Positions 1 to 11,768 of a stretch of 64,000 nt of DNA are shown here, in pieces (the first letter of the stretch is position 1; the number at the start of each line of letters is the position of its first letter). Below the pieces are notes generated by a model. It saw nothing but the letters and a program-made list of their open reading frames with translations. It was not told where the DNA came from and did not search any database. The stretch covers positions 21,289,510 to 21,353,509 of the forward strand of contig OZ024796.1 in NCBI GenBank assembly GCA_964017045.1, read 5' to 3'. Both the position numbers and the translations under genes were made by a program. Origin of the DNA: Omphiscola glabra. Taxonomy: Eukaryota; Mollusca; Gastropoda; Lymnaeidae.

Positions 1-1026
1 CTGGACAGGGCAACTTTTTTCAAATCGACCAGTATGTTGTTCTATCCTAGAATGTTAAATCTCGAGGTCTCAACAGAGAGCGAAATTGAAATTTGATCTC
101 TTTGACGGCAGCACGGAGGCCATTTTGAAAGATATTTTACTTAGAGACCGTGTTTGTGTGTAAGGGGTTGGGGTGGGGGGGGGGGCATTTCACTTTTTAG
201 GTGGGGCAAAATGGTTGGAAACCAATCGTCTCGTCTCAGCCAACTCAAGATTTGTGACGTCAGATTGTTTTTGTGAACTTTGTCATAAAGTGTATCAACA
301 GAATTGATGGACATTTTTATATTCATACAAGCAGGCGAGAATAAGTAATAGACAACTTTGCATCTTTTGGTCCTTGTATATTGATATGCTGTATATTTTC
401 AATGTCAGTAGAGAGTGGAATTAAATACACTTTGCCTAGTTTAAATTGATTTCACTAAATCTCTGTTATAGGAGTCTTAAAATCTGTTTACAGACATCCA
501 CTATCGTAGAAGTAGAAGGAGGATCTCCAAAAAAGATGCTCTTTAAAATCATAAAATAATGTGTTTTTTTACACAATGAAAATTTTCACGGGGCGGTAGA
601 GACGACGACACCCATTATTTGGGCCATGATCCGTTCTTTCTCTGGCCATGCCATAAGGTCTCTTTCTCTAGCCATACCATAATGTCTCTTTCTCTGGCCA
701 TACCAAGTTCGGGTAATTTTATCGAAGGCAAAGAAACAAATAGTATTTTCTTTTGTTTTACAAAAGTTAGCAAAAGTAATCCAAGCACAATAATTATTGC
801 ACAAAACAACAACAGACCACGTATGTTTACTACCATGACGTACACGTTATACAATTACACATATCTTTTGTAAAGTGTGGAACTTCAATAAAACTATAAC
901 AAAATTATTCTTATTTTTATTTTGTAGGAAGTAAACTTTAAATATATCCGATGTCATGACAAACAATTGTGTGCCACATTCAGATAAAGTTATTATATTT
1001 CCCCTGGTGATCATAACCAGTTAAAA
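1..1026. other. Single-copy AT-rich DNA, no gene seen
   Basis: It holds a G-homopolymer at about 174-185 and a short imperfect repeat around 645-710 of the type tctttctctggccatacca. Open frames here are short and overlap on both strands, with no recognisable protein. Confidence 0.5.
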
Positions 1027-1244
1027 CAGGCCTGCGTAACTCAAAATGTAAGGCGGGCTGTAATACTTTATGAAAAACGTGTGCGGGCCGAAGGAAAATA
1101 GGACAGGAGGGAAAGCTATTAAGAAAATAGTAATAGTAAAGAATATTTCGTTACTTCGCGGGCCGCAAAGTGGGTGCTGGCGGGCCGCAAAGTGGGTGCT
1201 GGCGGGCCGCATGTGGCCCGCGGGCCGTATGTTGTGCAGGCCTC
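1027..1244. mobile_element. hAT-like nonautonomous element, GC-rich ends
   Basis: The left end is CAGGCCTGCGTAACTC and the right end GTTGTGCAGGCCTC, whose reverse complement matches the left end. The right half is rich in GGGCCGC and holds a two-copy internal duplication near 1160-1205. Elements with CAGGCCTGC ends are known hAT-type MITEs. No clear target duplication remains, perhaps because a CAT microsatellite (1244-1266) abuts the right end. Confidence 0.5.
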
Positions 1245-1411
1245 ATCATCATCATCATCATCATCAGGTCCCGTAATCCTTCGACCGTTGGGGCGCCACA
1301 GATGACATGTACACTATTCTTCTCCATTCCTCTCGGTCTTCTGCCCTACGCATAGGCCTGCATTCAAACAAAGAAACAAGCAAACCGAACCCAACAGCAC
1401 ATTACAACTGT

Positions 1412-1735
1412 GTGACGAATACATCACAGAATACATCACGAATACATCACAGAATACATGAAGAATACATCACGAATACATGAAGAATACATGAAGAATA
1501 CATCACGAATACATCACGAATACATCACAGAATACATCACAGAATACATCACAGAATACATCACGAATACATCACAGAATACATCACGAATACATCACAG
1601 AATAAATCACGAATACATCACAGAATACATCACAGAATACATCGCAGAATACATCGCAGAATACATCACGAATACATCACAAACTACATCATGAGTACAT
1701 CACATAATACATCATGAATACGACATAAAAGTATT
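1412..1735. repeat. Minisatellite, 10-12 bp unit (aatacatcacag)
   Basis: Alternating 10-bp (gaatacatca-type) and 12-bp variants are repeated about 28 times. The open frame encoding EYIT repeats is a by-product. Confidence 0.9.
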
Positions 1736-1860
1736 ACTCAGAAACAAACAAATAAAAAGGGCTGCAGATAAACTTAGACTTGGGATAATAAGATACATAA
1801 GAAGTAGAATTAGATACCTATTTAACAATGCGGATACATTTTTAACTATAGAGTCATTTT

Positions 1861-2395
1861 AGGAGCCGTCCATAAAGTAATTCACGGACAGCTTTACCCC
1901 TCTCCCCGCCACAATCTGTCACAATCTGTCACAAATCTCGGAAAAATCCCCCCTGCCCCCCCCCCCCCCCCCATGTTTTAAAAATTAATGTTCTGTGTAC
2001 ACGATCAAATTGCCGTTACATTTCTTTTTGAACGCACTATTTTGTTTTACTAAATAGTGCGTTCAAAAAAGAAATTTGACGACAATTTGAAAGAAATTTG
2101 ATCGTATGAACGGAGAAATTCATCTATATAAAATTCAACCTAAAACACGCTTCGCTATTTGAGCTCGACACCACTAGGTGCCATCTTTGCTTCAGGATAC
2201 ACCCAGCGCCAGAACTCGTTAAACATGACAATCAATTTCATCTTGTATGTGTATGATAAAACATAAATAAAATGTGACGTCACATGTGTGATTACAACCC
2301 CCCCCCCCCCAAGTATCACAAACTGTCACACTTTCTTAAATATTAGACCCACCCTCCCTCCCCCCCGAGCGTGACGTAATTTATGGACGACCCCT
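1861..2395. mobile_element. Inverted-repeat DNA element with a nested foldback element
   Basis: The left end aggagccgtccataaagtaa and the right end taatttatggacgacccct are inverted copies of each other. Sub-terminal tcacaatctgtcaca and tcacaaactgtcaca are also shared. No open frame is present, so it is nonautonomous. I recognise the ends as a common invertebrate repeat but cannot assign a superfamily. Confidence 0.55.
1991..2118. mobile_element. Foldback (palindromic) element nested in the previous one
   Basis: Two arms with gaacgcactatt and aatagtgcgttc plus flanking aatttc/gaaatt blocks fold back around tttgttttact. The outer ends are acgatcaaatt and aatttgatcgt. The core is shared with the element at 17209-17491. 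Confidence 0.6.
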
Positions 2396-2410
2396 TGCCT
2401 TAGCTCAAGT

Positions 2411-2592
2411 CAGTGGCGTAGCGAGCTTAACTCGCGCCCGGGGCACAATACCTTTATGCGCCCCCCAATACCCTTTTAGCGCCCCCTATTCGAAAACCAT
2501 ACAATACTATAGTAAAATATACCATTTGGCGCCCCTTTGTGAGTAGCGCCTGTGGCATGATGCCCCCCTTGCCCCCCCTCACTACGCCACTG
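2411..2592. mobile_element. hAT-type MITE, subfamily 1, copy A
   Basis: A 182-bp element starting CAGTGGCGTAGCGAGC and ending CTACGCCACTG. It has a perfect 8-bp target duplication GCTCAAGT at 2403-2410 and 2593-2600. It has no coding capacity. Two close relatives lie at 18394 and 46265. Confidence 0.9.
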
Positions 2593-2781
2593 GCTCAAGT
2601 CCAACCCAAATGTTCAAAACCATTTCCAGTATTCCACATCCGTAAATTTTCGTTTATGGCTTTTTACTAGCTACTATTTATAAACGATAAACTGTATATG
2701 TGGTTGATAAGAACAATTATTATAACAATATCTCATCATTATCTACTAAAGACTATGGATTAATAATTATTTTTTTTTACT

Positions 2782-4731
2782 TTAGGACGTGGCAAACTGA
2801 CGCGACTTTGACGTCATCGATTTGAGATGTGAAACCACCGGGCAAGGTCGGATGTTTTTCTTTTTCAATCTTTGACCGCATGTTTTATGTCTGACCTCAC
2901 CAAGTTGACATTCTTTGTAAGAGTTTCTGAAGTCGTCTGCGCTGTCGACAGTTTTTACAATGTTGTTCTTATTTGCCTCGTTCACCTGCGAGCTCTTCTG
3001 CCCAACAGACAGAACCGAAGCGCTCGATGACGCCATCGATTTGTGGGTAGTTAGGCCATCGTTACCACGGTAACACGACACGCTGCCTTGAGGGTTTGCG
3101 TTATTTGAAGATACAAATCCCGACATTTCGCCCTTGTTTTCTCGTGGTTGGACATGCTGTCGTCGTTTAGTCTGTTTACACGAATCATTTCTCACACCCT
3201 TCTTTTCTTCAGACATTTGCCCGCACGGTGGCTTGCTAGCGTCGTCTTTTTGCTGAAAGTCCAACACATTGTTGAGCAGATCGATGTACCGGATGGCCAA
3301 TCGTAGTATTTCATTCTTGCTCAGTTTCTTGTCCGGTGGATGAGTGGGCACAAGTTTCCTGAGCTCGCAGAACGCCCCATTGACGTTTTGTTGTCGCCAC
3401 CGCTCGCGGGTGTTGGTAAACACCCGCCGGACCAGTTTCCGGCTTCCGGTGCGCATGTGATCGCAACTGTGCCGCCTGTCCGCACGATTGCTTCCGGGCT
3501 CGTGCACGTATTCCAGGGCCGGCATGAACGTGTCCTGGTCATAGTCGCTATCGGCTGTCCCGGGGGAATGGTCAGACAAACTGTAGGGCAGTCGGTGAGG
3601 CCTGTAGTGGTGGGGTTAGAGGAAAATTTCAATAATAAGATATTTTTAATTTCATTAAAAGTAATGGTTCTTAAATTTAAAAAACAAACAAAAAACAAAC
3701 CAGTATTAAAACAGCAATCGATTTAATAACATTGCAGCCCTTTGTAAAAATGTAACTATCACTTTTTAAAAATCCATAATATTTACTTCGCTTTTGTATG
3801 CCAAGGACAATATCTTTGGACGGCTAATTCACCCTTTTCCCGTCAACATATCAAGCAGAAACTTGGCATATAGACTAGTTCCCGATGATAGATTCGATCA
3901 AATTTTCAGTCCCACCCCAGAAACCCTACCCCACAAATCCGTTTTCCTGTTTTTCAAAGGGGAGGTGAAGAAAATATGTTGACACCGATTACAAGACATA
4001 AAATTCCCGATAAATGCGCTTAAAAAGATTTTTAAACAAAACAAAAAATGTTGCAAGTGCATTTGGCGCGTAATATTTTGTTTTGTTTTTCTGAGATAGT
4101 TGGTGAAATAAATCTGCGGTGTTAAAGCGGGCGGGTCATTAGAATATTAATATAGTTCAGGTGTGGGTAAAAGAATGTGCGGTTGCGAGCCTCTGGAAGG
4201 ATAAGGGGTGGGGCACTAATTGGGATTCTTATAAAGAACGTTACTTTGTACCCATTTTCGGTCAAATTTTGAACACAGCCCCCCCCCCCCCCCCCCAATT
4301 GCTCGATGTTAGTTTTTATAAAGGGTTAATGCAAAAAAATTTAGCGGTTGTTCAATTTATCTTAACATGAATTGTACATGTGTCTAAACTCAGTTTTTAA
4401 AAAAAAATCTCCAGTTGGAGTTTGACGATTAAGGCCAGTTAAAACCTTTTTTGTAATCACTAATGTGCACACGAGACGACAAATACGTTAGCAGCTCTCA
4501 CCTTGGCTGTAGGAGTTCAAACGGGACACCGGACAACCGGATGTACGTGTTGTCCGTGCACGAGACGGCGTCGTCGGACGTGAAGACGTTATCGTCCATG
4601 ACATCATCGTCGTCGTCGTCATCGCCGCTGTCCTCCAGGAGTCCGCCCACAGATGTGTTCCTGACGCTGTCTCCTGGCAGGGAAGTGCTGCGTTCAGAGT
4701 AGGTTGCCATGGATACGTCAGAGTCGCTCAT
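2782..4731 (-). CDS. TAL1: TAL1/SCL-family bHLH transcription factor, two coding exons
   Basis: Exon 1 runs 4731..4502 and exon 2 runs 3601..2782, giving about 349 residues. Exon 1 starts at ATG 4731, has an acidic run (D37-D43) and ends at AG|GTGAGA, a near-consensus donor. The phase-2 join to the acceptor at 3602 keeps the frame and gives PHRLPYS before the rest of exon 2. The bHLH lies at about residues 135-189 (3429..3265). It shows [20 protein letters not shown] as basic region and helix 1, then [20 protein letters not shown] as loop and helix 2, nearly identical to vertebrate TAL1/LYL1 and Drosophila HLH3B. Family knowledge: these are nuclear E-box-binding factors that pair with E proteins and work with GATA and LMO partners in blood, endothelial and neural fates. 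The N-terminal half and the Ser/Lys/Gln-rich C-terminus are not recognisable beyond the family. TAL1 versus LYL1 cannot be separated, and invertebrates usually have one ortholog. GC content is higher than in the flanks. Confidence 0.9.
3602..4501 (-). other. Intron of the TAL1-like gene, with two possible in-frame acceptors
   Basis: The donor is GTGAGA at 4501 downward. The first acceptor (CCACTACAG, AG at 3603-3602) follows a long pyrimidine-rich stretch. A second (CTGCCCTACAG, AG at 3582-3581) lies 21 nt further on. Both keep the frame and differ by seven residues: the first gives 349 aa, the second 342 aa. The intron is about 900 bp, AT-rich, and carries a C-homopolymer near 4280-4296. I favour the first acceptor because it is the first AG after the best pyrimidine tract. 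Confidence 0.75.
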
Positions 4732-4773
4732 TTTTTAATTAATTTTTTTTTTATGGGGGCTCGGCAAATCCTG
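4732..4773 (-). other. Possible 5' UTR part of coding exon 1, with upstream acceptor
   Basis: On the minus strand, upstream of the ATG, the sequence TCTCCCCTGACAG|G (AG at 4772-4771) looks like a splice acceptor. This suggests that the first coding exon begins near 4770 and that a noncoding leader exon lies further upstream (higher coordinates). No leader exon could be identified. Confidence 0.35.
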
Positions 4774-5289
4774 TCAGGGGAGATATAATTATAACAATAA
4801 CATTTTGAAATAGTTAATGCCCATAGAAACAAGATAATTACTCTTAGTAAATTTTATCATACGTCTGTTAAAAAATAATTGCTGAAACGGGAAACGGCTG
4901 TCTCATTTTAAGCCTGCGTAGCTCAGCACAATTGATGCATTGTCGTTTTTGTTTTTTGTGTTTATGTCACATGGCATATTTTATCAATATACACGGACCC
5001 GGTGTAAAACAAAACCTTGCACCTGGTTAACCCCTAGGATACGATATTTTCATTTTGTCTAGGCGATTGAAGCCCTTGGTAAAGTTCGTTGAATCATTTC
5101 ACACAATTTCCTAGTGGTTATACAGCTAGGACACAACTGGAAGATGATCCAAAGAGCCTTAACTATGGAGAATCTTCGACTCTGTTATAACTGCGGTGAA
5201 CTCAGCGAGGCTGCCTGTGATGATGTTTTTAAAGCGCTCACCACCAGTTCTTATCATGTGGGACTATTATTTACACGGTAGGTTTAGTT

Positions 5290-5460
5290 TCTTCCCCCCC
5301 CCCCCCGACACCGTGTGCGATGGGTGGCGAGATAACAGTGCAGCATTGTTGTAGGTCACTGCCCACCTTACCTCACCGCCCAGAACCCCCCCCCCCCACC
5401 GCCCAGAACCCCCGCCACCCACCGCCCAGAACCCCCGCCACCCAGGCAACCCATTTAACC
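5290..5460. repeat. C-rich tract with ~22-bp repeat
   Basis: C-homopolymers at about 5296-5306 and 5390-5398 flank an imperfect ~22-bp repeat (caccgcccagaacccccgcc). Confidence 0.7.
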
Positions 5461-5519
5461 TTAGACACACATTTTACATTTGTGTTGGTTACCACTTAAA
5501 ATTCTACAGTTTGATGATT

Positions 5520-5665
5520 TTGGCCAAGAGTTGGTCGTGAAGTGGCCGTGAGTTTGCCATGAGGTGGCCGTGAGGTGGTCGTGAGTTGGCCGTATGTTGG
5601 CCGTGAGCTGGTCGTGAAGTGGCTGTGAGTTGGCCATGAGTTGGTCAGGAGTTGGCCATATGTTT
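5520..5665. repeat. Degenerate ~10-bp repeat (gtggccgtga/gttggtcgtg)
   Basis: About 13 imperfect decamers with G(A/T)GTTGGCC-type cores. Confidence 0.7.
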
Positions 5666-5905
5666 CATAGGCTTATCATTAGTTGGTTTGATCAACGTTG
5701 ATTGACGTAACGCAGTGGATCCTAAAGACTTGGGGGACGAACCCTGAGATCTCTCGGTCAAGTTTATTGATTAAAAATGGACAGACAGAACATGGACTTG
5801 GAGATTTCATGGACAGACAGAACATGGACTTGGACACTTCATGCACTTTCAGAACATCGACACTGACATAGTCGCAATAAAATTAATCAAATTTAGCATT
5901 TATTG

Positions 5906-6118
5906 GTGTGTTTTATAGCGATGTGTGTTATAGTGGTGTGTTTTATAGCGATGTGTGTTATAGTGGTGTGTTTTATAGCGATGTGTGTTATAGTGGTGTG
6001 TTTTATAGCGATGTGTGTTATAGTGGTGTGTTTTATAGCGTTGTGTGTTATAGTGGTGTGTTTTATAGCGATGTGTGTTATAGTGGTGTGTTTTATAGCG
6101 ATGCGTGTTACAGCGGGG
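5906..6118. repeat. Minisatellite, 30-bp unit, 7 copies
   Basis: The unit contains ttttatagcgatgtgtgtta followed by tagtggtgtg. Copies are almost identical; the last is diverged. Open frames on both strands are by-products of the 3n period. Confidence 0.95.
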
Positions 6119-8240
6119 TTCCACCGTGTTTCATAATTTGTTATATTTTCTTTATCGAATTACTTTCTGAAACAGACTATTAAATGATAAGCTATTTTCA
6201 GTGGTGTACCTAAGAACGGCTTTCATGTAACGACAATGATTCTCAAACGGCATACTTACAATGGTGTGTGCGAGTGTTAACTAACAAGTGCATACTGTTT
6301 TCTCTCTCTTATAATAGTATTTTTTTAGTTTAAGAAAATAAGTGTGTGTGTATTGCGGGGGGGGGGGGGGGGGTGTAGTTGTAAGGGATCTCAAAATTGG
6401 AATAGCCTAGGATCTCTAGTCAGTAAAATTCGGCCTTGTTAAGGAAACACATTTCTTTACTGTATTTTAAAATATTTTCAATTCCGTAATTACTCATTCT
6501 CTCACTCAATCTTTTTTTCTTATTCTCGCACACATTCATCTTTCTCTTACGCGCTCAATCCCTCCATCTTTCTCCTATTTTTTTCCTCCCTCTATCTTTC
6601 TCTTCTTCTCTCCATCCCTATATCTTTTTCTTATTACCCCCCTCTATCAGTATTTTCTGGTTGGCTTCAGTTACCACTGTCACCTAAACGTTGATGGGGA
6701 ACTCATGATGACCTTTAATCTCTTGAGCTCCCCCCTCCCCCCTCACAGCGGTACGTGAGAATGACAAAGCTTGTGTTTGTGTTGAGCCCGACCCACTCAT
6801 CACTGACTACCCAAGGGGTGGGGGAGGAAGCACGGGTAGGTTCTGAGAAGAGGGAAACCACCCTCCTTAGATAAGTATCAGAGAGATTTGCTTTATCTTG
6901 AGATTGTGGAGATATTGAGGTGTGAGTTACGCACCCACATGTCAACATTTCAGATTCCTGATGGACACGGTCTCACAACACAGGCCAGCGAAGACGGATT
7001 GGAGAGCTGGGTTGGGGGGGGGGGGGGCGAGACACAGTGAAATGAGTAAACGAAGGTGATTTTATTTTGTACTTTTGAGTATGTGAATTTGTATCTGTAA
7101 ATTGTCTGTAAAAGAAGATTTTTAAAAAGTAACGAATGCTTACAAGATCCTGGCTCAAGGGATTTAACTCGTTACCAAGGCATACCACTTCATGTGTCTG
7201 TAGCGTGTCTTTTCATTTACACGCGTGTCTTTTCATGTACATGCGTGTCAAAACAATAAGCAAAAAAACAACACAAAGACAGACTTTTAAGTTAGTGTCA
7301 GTAGTTAGAATGACACTTTCCTCTGAGCTTAATAGCAAATAAAACAATTTTTCACGTTTGAGGTCAAGAAATCGAACACAAATTATTGTTCATAACCCTT
7401 AAAGATACGTCGTTAATTTTTAAGTTCATGATAATGTTTGTTAAATTCTATGTACAGCGTGGTGAGCCCAGCCCTAGGTTGGGGTACTACGCTATAAAAA
7501 ACTTCTTATAATTATAATAATAAGAAATTAATTACAAAATAATTTGGTATTGAAAATGTTTCAATGTAAATAGAATTATCAATGTATTCACTCGGTAAAG
7601 ATCAACCTAGGTATTAATACTAATTCTATAACATTTGTGGGTGAAAATTTCGTTGAAAAATAAATAGTTGAAAGCAAACTGTTAATTAGAATACAAACTT
7701 CAGGAGATGTCTTATTTAAATAACAACCGTACAAATAGACACTTATCGTGATATTAAGTGATAAGTGCCTGTGAGCCTGTCAACCCGTCTTCCCCTACTC
7801 AACACGGATTTAATTATTTGACAAAAACAAGCGAACGTTGCCACGTAATACACAAAAACTCCATGACTTGTGATTAACTACTTTTTTTTTTTAAATGCGC
7901 CCTACGTCATAAGACATAAGTCAACACTACTCTCCAACAACGCTGTCACTTATTTTGGTTCAAGTGGTGATGATGATATGCACGCTCCATGAAACATACA
8001 AACTGTCTTTATTTATAATTGTTTAGACATCAAGTGAGAAACAAACAAACTGCTTCATAGCATCAAACATTCACACGTTATGGAGGGACCCCCCCAAACA
8101 CAAACCACCCACCGACCCACCCACACACCGACGGAGACAGTTACAGCAAATAAATATACATGTTTGCTAACATGAAAGACAACATCATATCATTTATCGT
8201 ATTTTCTACGTAAAGAGAATGTCGGAAATGTTGTTGGTGT
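6119..8240. other. Intergenic AT-rich DNA, no gene seen
   Basis: It includes a G-homopolymer (6357-6374), a pyrimidine-rich stretch with repeated tctttctc (6510-6640), another G tract (about 7016-7027) and a LINE/SINE-tail-like piece at 7450-7505. No ORF resembles a known protein. Confidence 0.5.
7448..7512 (+). mobile_element. Short interspersed 3'-tail-like repeat, copy 1
   Basis: The sequence tgtacagcgtggtgagccca followed by a stem-loop around ccctaggttgggg, then ctataaaa and an AT-rich ATA/AAT tail. It matches 47498-47570 closely. The organisation (AGCG...CGCT stem, TATA, A/T microsatellite tail) resembles 3' ends of L2/CR1-like LINEs or SINEs that use them. Confidence 0.5.
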
Positions 8241-8247
8241 GTTTAGT

Positions 8248-8345
8248 TAGGGGCGCGACGTTTAGATTAGGGGCGCGACGTTTAGATTAGGGGCGGGACG
8301 TTTAGATTAGGGGCGTGACGTTTTGTTAGGGGCGTGGCATTGTTT
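8248..8345. repeat. Minisatellite, 20-bp unit (ttaggggcgcgacgtttaga)
   Basis: Four to five imperfect copies with C/G/T variants in the gcg(c/g/t)gacg core. Confidence 0.85.
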
Positions 8346-8644
8346 CTAGAGACTAAAAGTTTATTATTCGCTTAAATGGATAATTTTTGATAGGATTTGC
8401 AATAAAATATGACCCCCATGGAAGCCACTTGGCTAGAGGTTCTATGTAGGCAAAACTGACCACGTATTAATATAATGTAGGCCGCACTGACCAAAAGTGG
8501 AACGTAGTCTAAGACTGACCACGAAATTAAGAGGGAAAAAATGGGGGATGTCTGCTGTGGGCTAAATCTAACCAGGGTGCATCTATGGGCAGTATGGGTT
8601 AAATAGTACTGGTGGTCCTGGTAAACTGAAGTATGCTCATGTGA

Positions 8645-10160
8645 TGAAATCATGCCCTTCAATCTATGTGATGAGCATTGGGTCTATGAAGTCACGGCCT
8701 TCAATCTATGTGATGAGCACTGAGTCTATGAAATCATGCCCTTCAATCTATGTGATGAGCATTGGGTCTATGAAGTCACGGCCTTCAATCTATGTGATGA
8801 GCATTGGGTCTATGAAGTCACGGCCTTCAATCTATGTGATGAGCACTGGGTCTATGAAGTCACGGCCTTCAATCTATGTGATGAGCATTGGGTCTATGAA
8901 GTCACGGCCTTCAATCTATATGATGAGCACTGAGTCTATGAAGTCACGGCCTTCAATCTATGTGATGAGCATTGGGTCTATGAAGTCATGGCCTTCAATC
9001 TATGTGATGAGCAATGAGTCTATGAAGTCACGGCCTTCAATCTATGTGATGAGCACTGAGTCTATGAAGTTACGGCCTTCAATCTATGTGATGAGCATTG
9101 GGTCTATGAAGTCATGGCCTTCAATCTATGTGATGAGCACTGAGTCTATGAAGTCACGGCCTTCAATCTATGTGATGAGCATTGGGTCTATGAAGTCACG
9201 GCCTTCAATCTATGTGATGAGCATTGGGTCTATGAAGTCACGGCCTTCAATCTATGTGGTGAGCACTGAGTCTATGAAGTCACGGCCTTCAATCTATGTG
9301 ATGAGCACTGGGTCTATGAAGTCACGGCCTTCAATCTGTGTGATGAGCATTGGGGCTATGAAGTCATGGTCTTCAATCTATGTGATGAGCATTGGGTCTA
9401 TGAAGTCATGTCCTTCGATCTATGTGATGAGCATTGGGTCTATGAAGTCACGGCCTTCAATCTGTGTGATGAGCATTGGGTCTATGAAGTCATGGCCTTC
9501 AATCTGTGTGATGGGCACTGGGTCTATGAAGTCATGGCCTTCAATCTATGTGATGAGCACTGAGTCTATGAAGTCACGGCCTTCAATCTGTGTGATGAGC
9601 ACTGGGTCTATGAAGTCATGACCTTCAATCTTTGTGATGAGCACTGGGTCTATGAAGTCACGGCCTTCAATCTATGTGATGAGCACTGGGTCTATGAAGT
9701 CACGGCCTTCAATCTATGTGATGAGCATTGGGTCTATGAAGTCATGGCCTTCAATCTATGTGATGAGCACTGGGTCTATGAAGTCATGGCCTTCAATCTA
9801 TGTGATGAGCACTGGGTCTATGAAGTCATGGCCTTCAATCTATGTGATGAGCACTGGGTCTATGAAGTCACGGCCTTCAATCTATGTGATGAGCACTGGG
9901 TCAATGAAGTCACGGCCTTCAATCTATGTGATGAGCACTGGGTCTATGAAGTCATGGCCTTCAATCTATGTGATGAGCACTGGGTCTATGAAGTCATGAC
10001 CTTCAATCTATGTGATGGGCACTGGGTCTATGAAGTCACATCCTTCAATCTATGTGATGAGCACTGGGTCTATGAAGTCATGACCTTCAATCTATGTGAT
10101 GAGCACTGGGTCTATGAAGTCACTGCCTTCGATCTGTGTGATGAGCACTGGGTCTATTAA
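8645..10160. repeat. Large minisatellite, 42-bp unit, about 36 copies
   Basis: The unit contains cttcaatctatgtgatgagc, then act/att, ggg/gag and tctatgaagtca. The period is 14 codons, which creates long open frames (8641-9621 and 9618-10160). Most common variants (cgg/tgg, act/att, ggg/gag) change residues in the longest frame, and gag/tga variants stop another, so there is no sign of coding constraint. The proximal part mixes cattggg and cactgag types, while copies after about 9620 are mostly cactggg. Confidence 0.95.
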
Positions 10161-10164
10161 TTAA

Positions 10165-11630
10165 ACGGAGTGTGCTTGCATGCGGCTAGGAAGAGTTGAA
10201 CTAATTATAAAGTTGATTTCTTCGCCCCACTCCAGGTGTTTAAGGCTTGTTAAAAATAAAAGAAATCAAGCTTATATTTTATTTCCGTATTTAGTGTTTT
10301 AACACATTTCGTGACGTTAACTTTTTAGGGTCAGATGAAGTTCAGTAGATCTGTAACTCACACCAACCTTTTGCTCGTGAGAGAAGTAGTTTTTAATGTT
10401 TTGAAAGGACTGGGGGGAAAAAAAAGTTGATTTTGCGATTACGCCGACAGAGCCAGCATTATGCGTCTCGTGTTTGTTTAACTGGAGAAAATAAACTTTA
10501 GTCCACCTGGCAATGCCATTTCGGAAGTCCGTGCTTCTTGGCCTAGCTTCTGGACCAACATGACGCACTGAAAGTTTCTAACTAGACCAAATATGGGTCG
10601 ATTTCATTCATTTTTTTTTTCATTCGTGTGAATTTAAAAAAAAATTGAGTATCATTTTTTTTAAAAAATAGAAAACAAAGGGGTTCGATAGTTCATGTTT
10701 CGCAACATTACACGAAATACAAAAATATTTACACCAAATATCATCACAGGCGACACAACTTGACAGCGTCCGATTGTAGTGACTATATATAAAGTAGCTA
10801 CTATGGGAAAAAAATTGTTTTGGGAACCAATGACCAAAAAATTGCAAAACTAAAAAAAAAAGTTTTAAAAAAGCTAACAAAAAAATCCGCCGTTGTCTCA
10901 CCATTTCATTTCAGAGTTTTTAGAGATACAATAAAAAATAAATTTATTTAACTTTTCGTCATTCCATTCGCTTTCTGATTAAAAAAAATAATTATTCTTA
11001 ATATTGAAGTAGCTTATCTTCAATGCTATCATCACAATCAATGTAAAAATATGATGTAATACACTATGTCATGATTGTTTTAGCAGCCAGTTGTTCCATT
11101 CTGAACTGTTTAAAAAAAAATTGACTAATCTGAATCTATGCTGTTGCTTAGAGAGCGGGGAACTTATCAGATCAAATCAAATTTTATGGATTCAATTTGC
11201 TTTTTTTTTTTTCCGTTAGACATTTATTAACTTGATGTTGTGGAATTTGATGGTTGATCATTTATTTACCGTAAAATAAGGGCTACCAACAGAACTTTAA
11301 AAAAAAAAAAGAAATCATATTTAAAATAAGATAAGATACTTTTATTGATCCAAAAAATTAAAATTTGTTTTTTTCTTTCATTTATCGTACATATTTTTTG
11401 ATCGGTCTTGAAAATCCTTGTTTAGGTTTTTCGTTGTTCCCTAAAATGAGACTGTAGCAAGACTTGCGTCGAATAATTGTGCGGCATGAACAACAGTGAG
11501 TTGTAAGTTTGAACAGAGTCGAGGCTCTTGTGTTTGACAAACAATGCGGCATCTTCACAATGTTGACGCGCAAACTGTTCTTGGACACATTTGTTAAAGT
11601 AAACTTTAAAAAAAAATTCCTAAATTTTTC
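10165..11630. other. AT-rich intergenic DNA, no gene seen
   Basis: Many A/T homopolymers (for example 10610-10670, 11205-11215, 11298-11310). No recognisable protein or RNA. Confidence 0.5.
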
Positions 11631-11639
11631 GGACTATTT

Positions 11640-11768
11640 TTTTTATAACACTATGTCAGTATGTCAGATACTATGCGGCTCTAGGTTTTATAACACTATG
11701 TCAGATAGTATGCGGCTTTATGTTTTATAACACTATGTCAGATAGTATGCGGCCTTAGGTTTTATCTT
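11640..11768. repeat. Short tandem repeat, ~35-bp unit, 3 copies
   Basis: Units contain ttttataacactatgtcaga and tatgcggct. Confidence 0.8.

Noticed and set aside
8641..10160. Long repeat-protein genes (326 and 180 residues) across the 42-bp array
   Set aside because: The frame is open only because the unit is 14 codons. Common variants change residues or create stops, and there is no start context, splice structure or conserved family.
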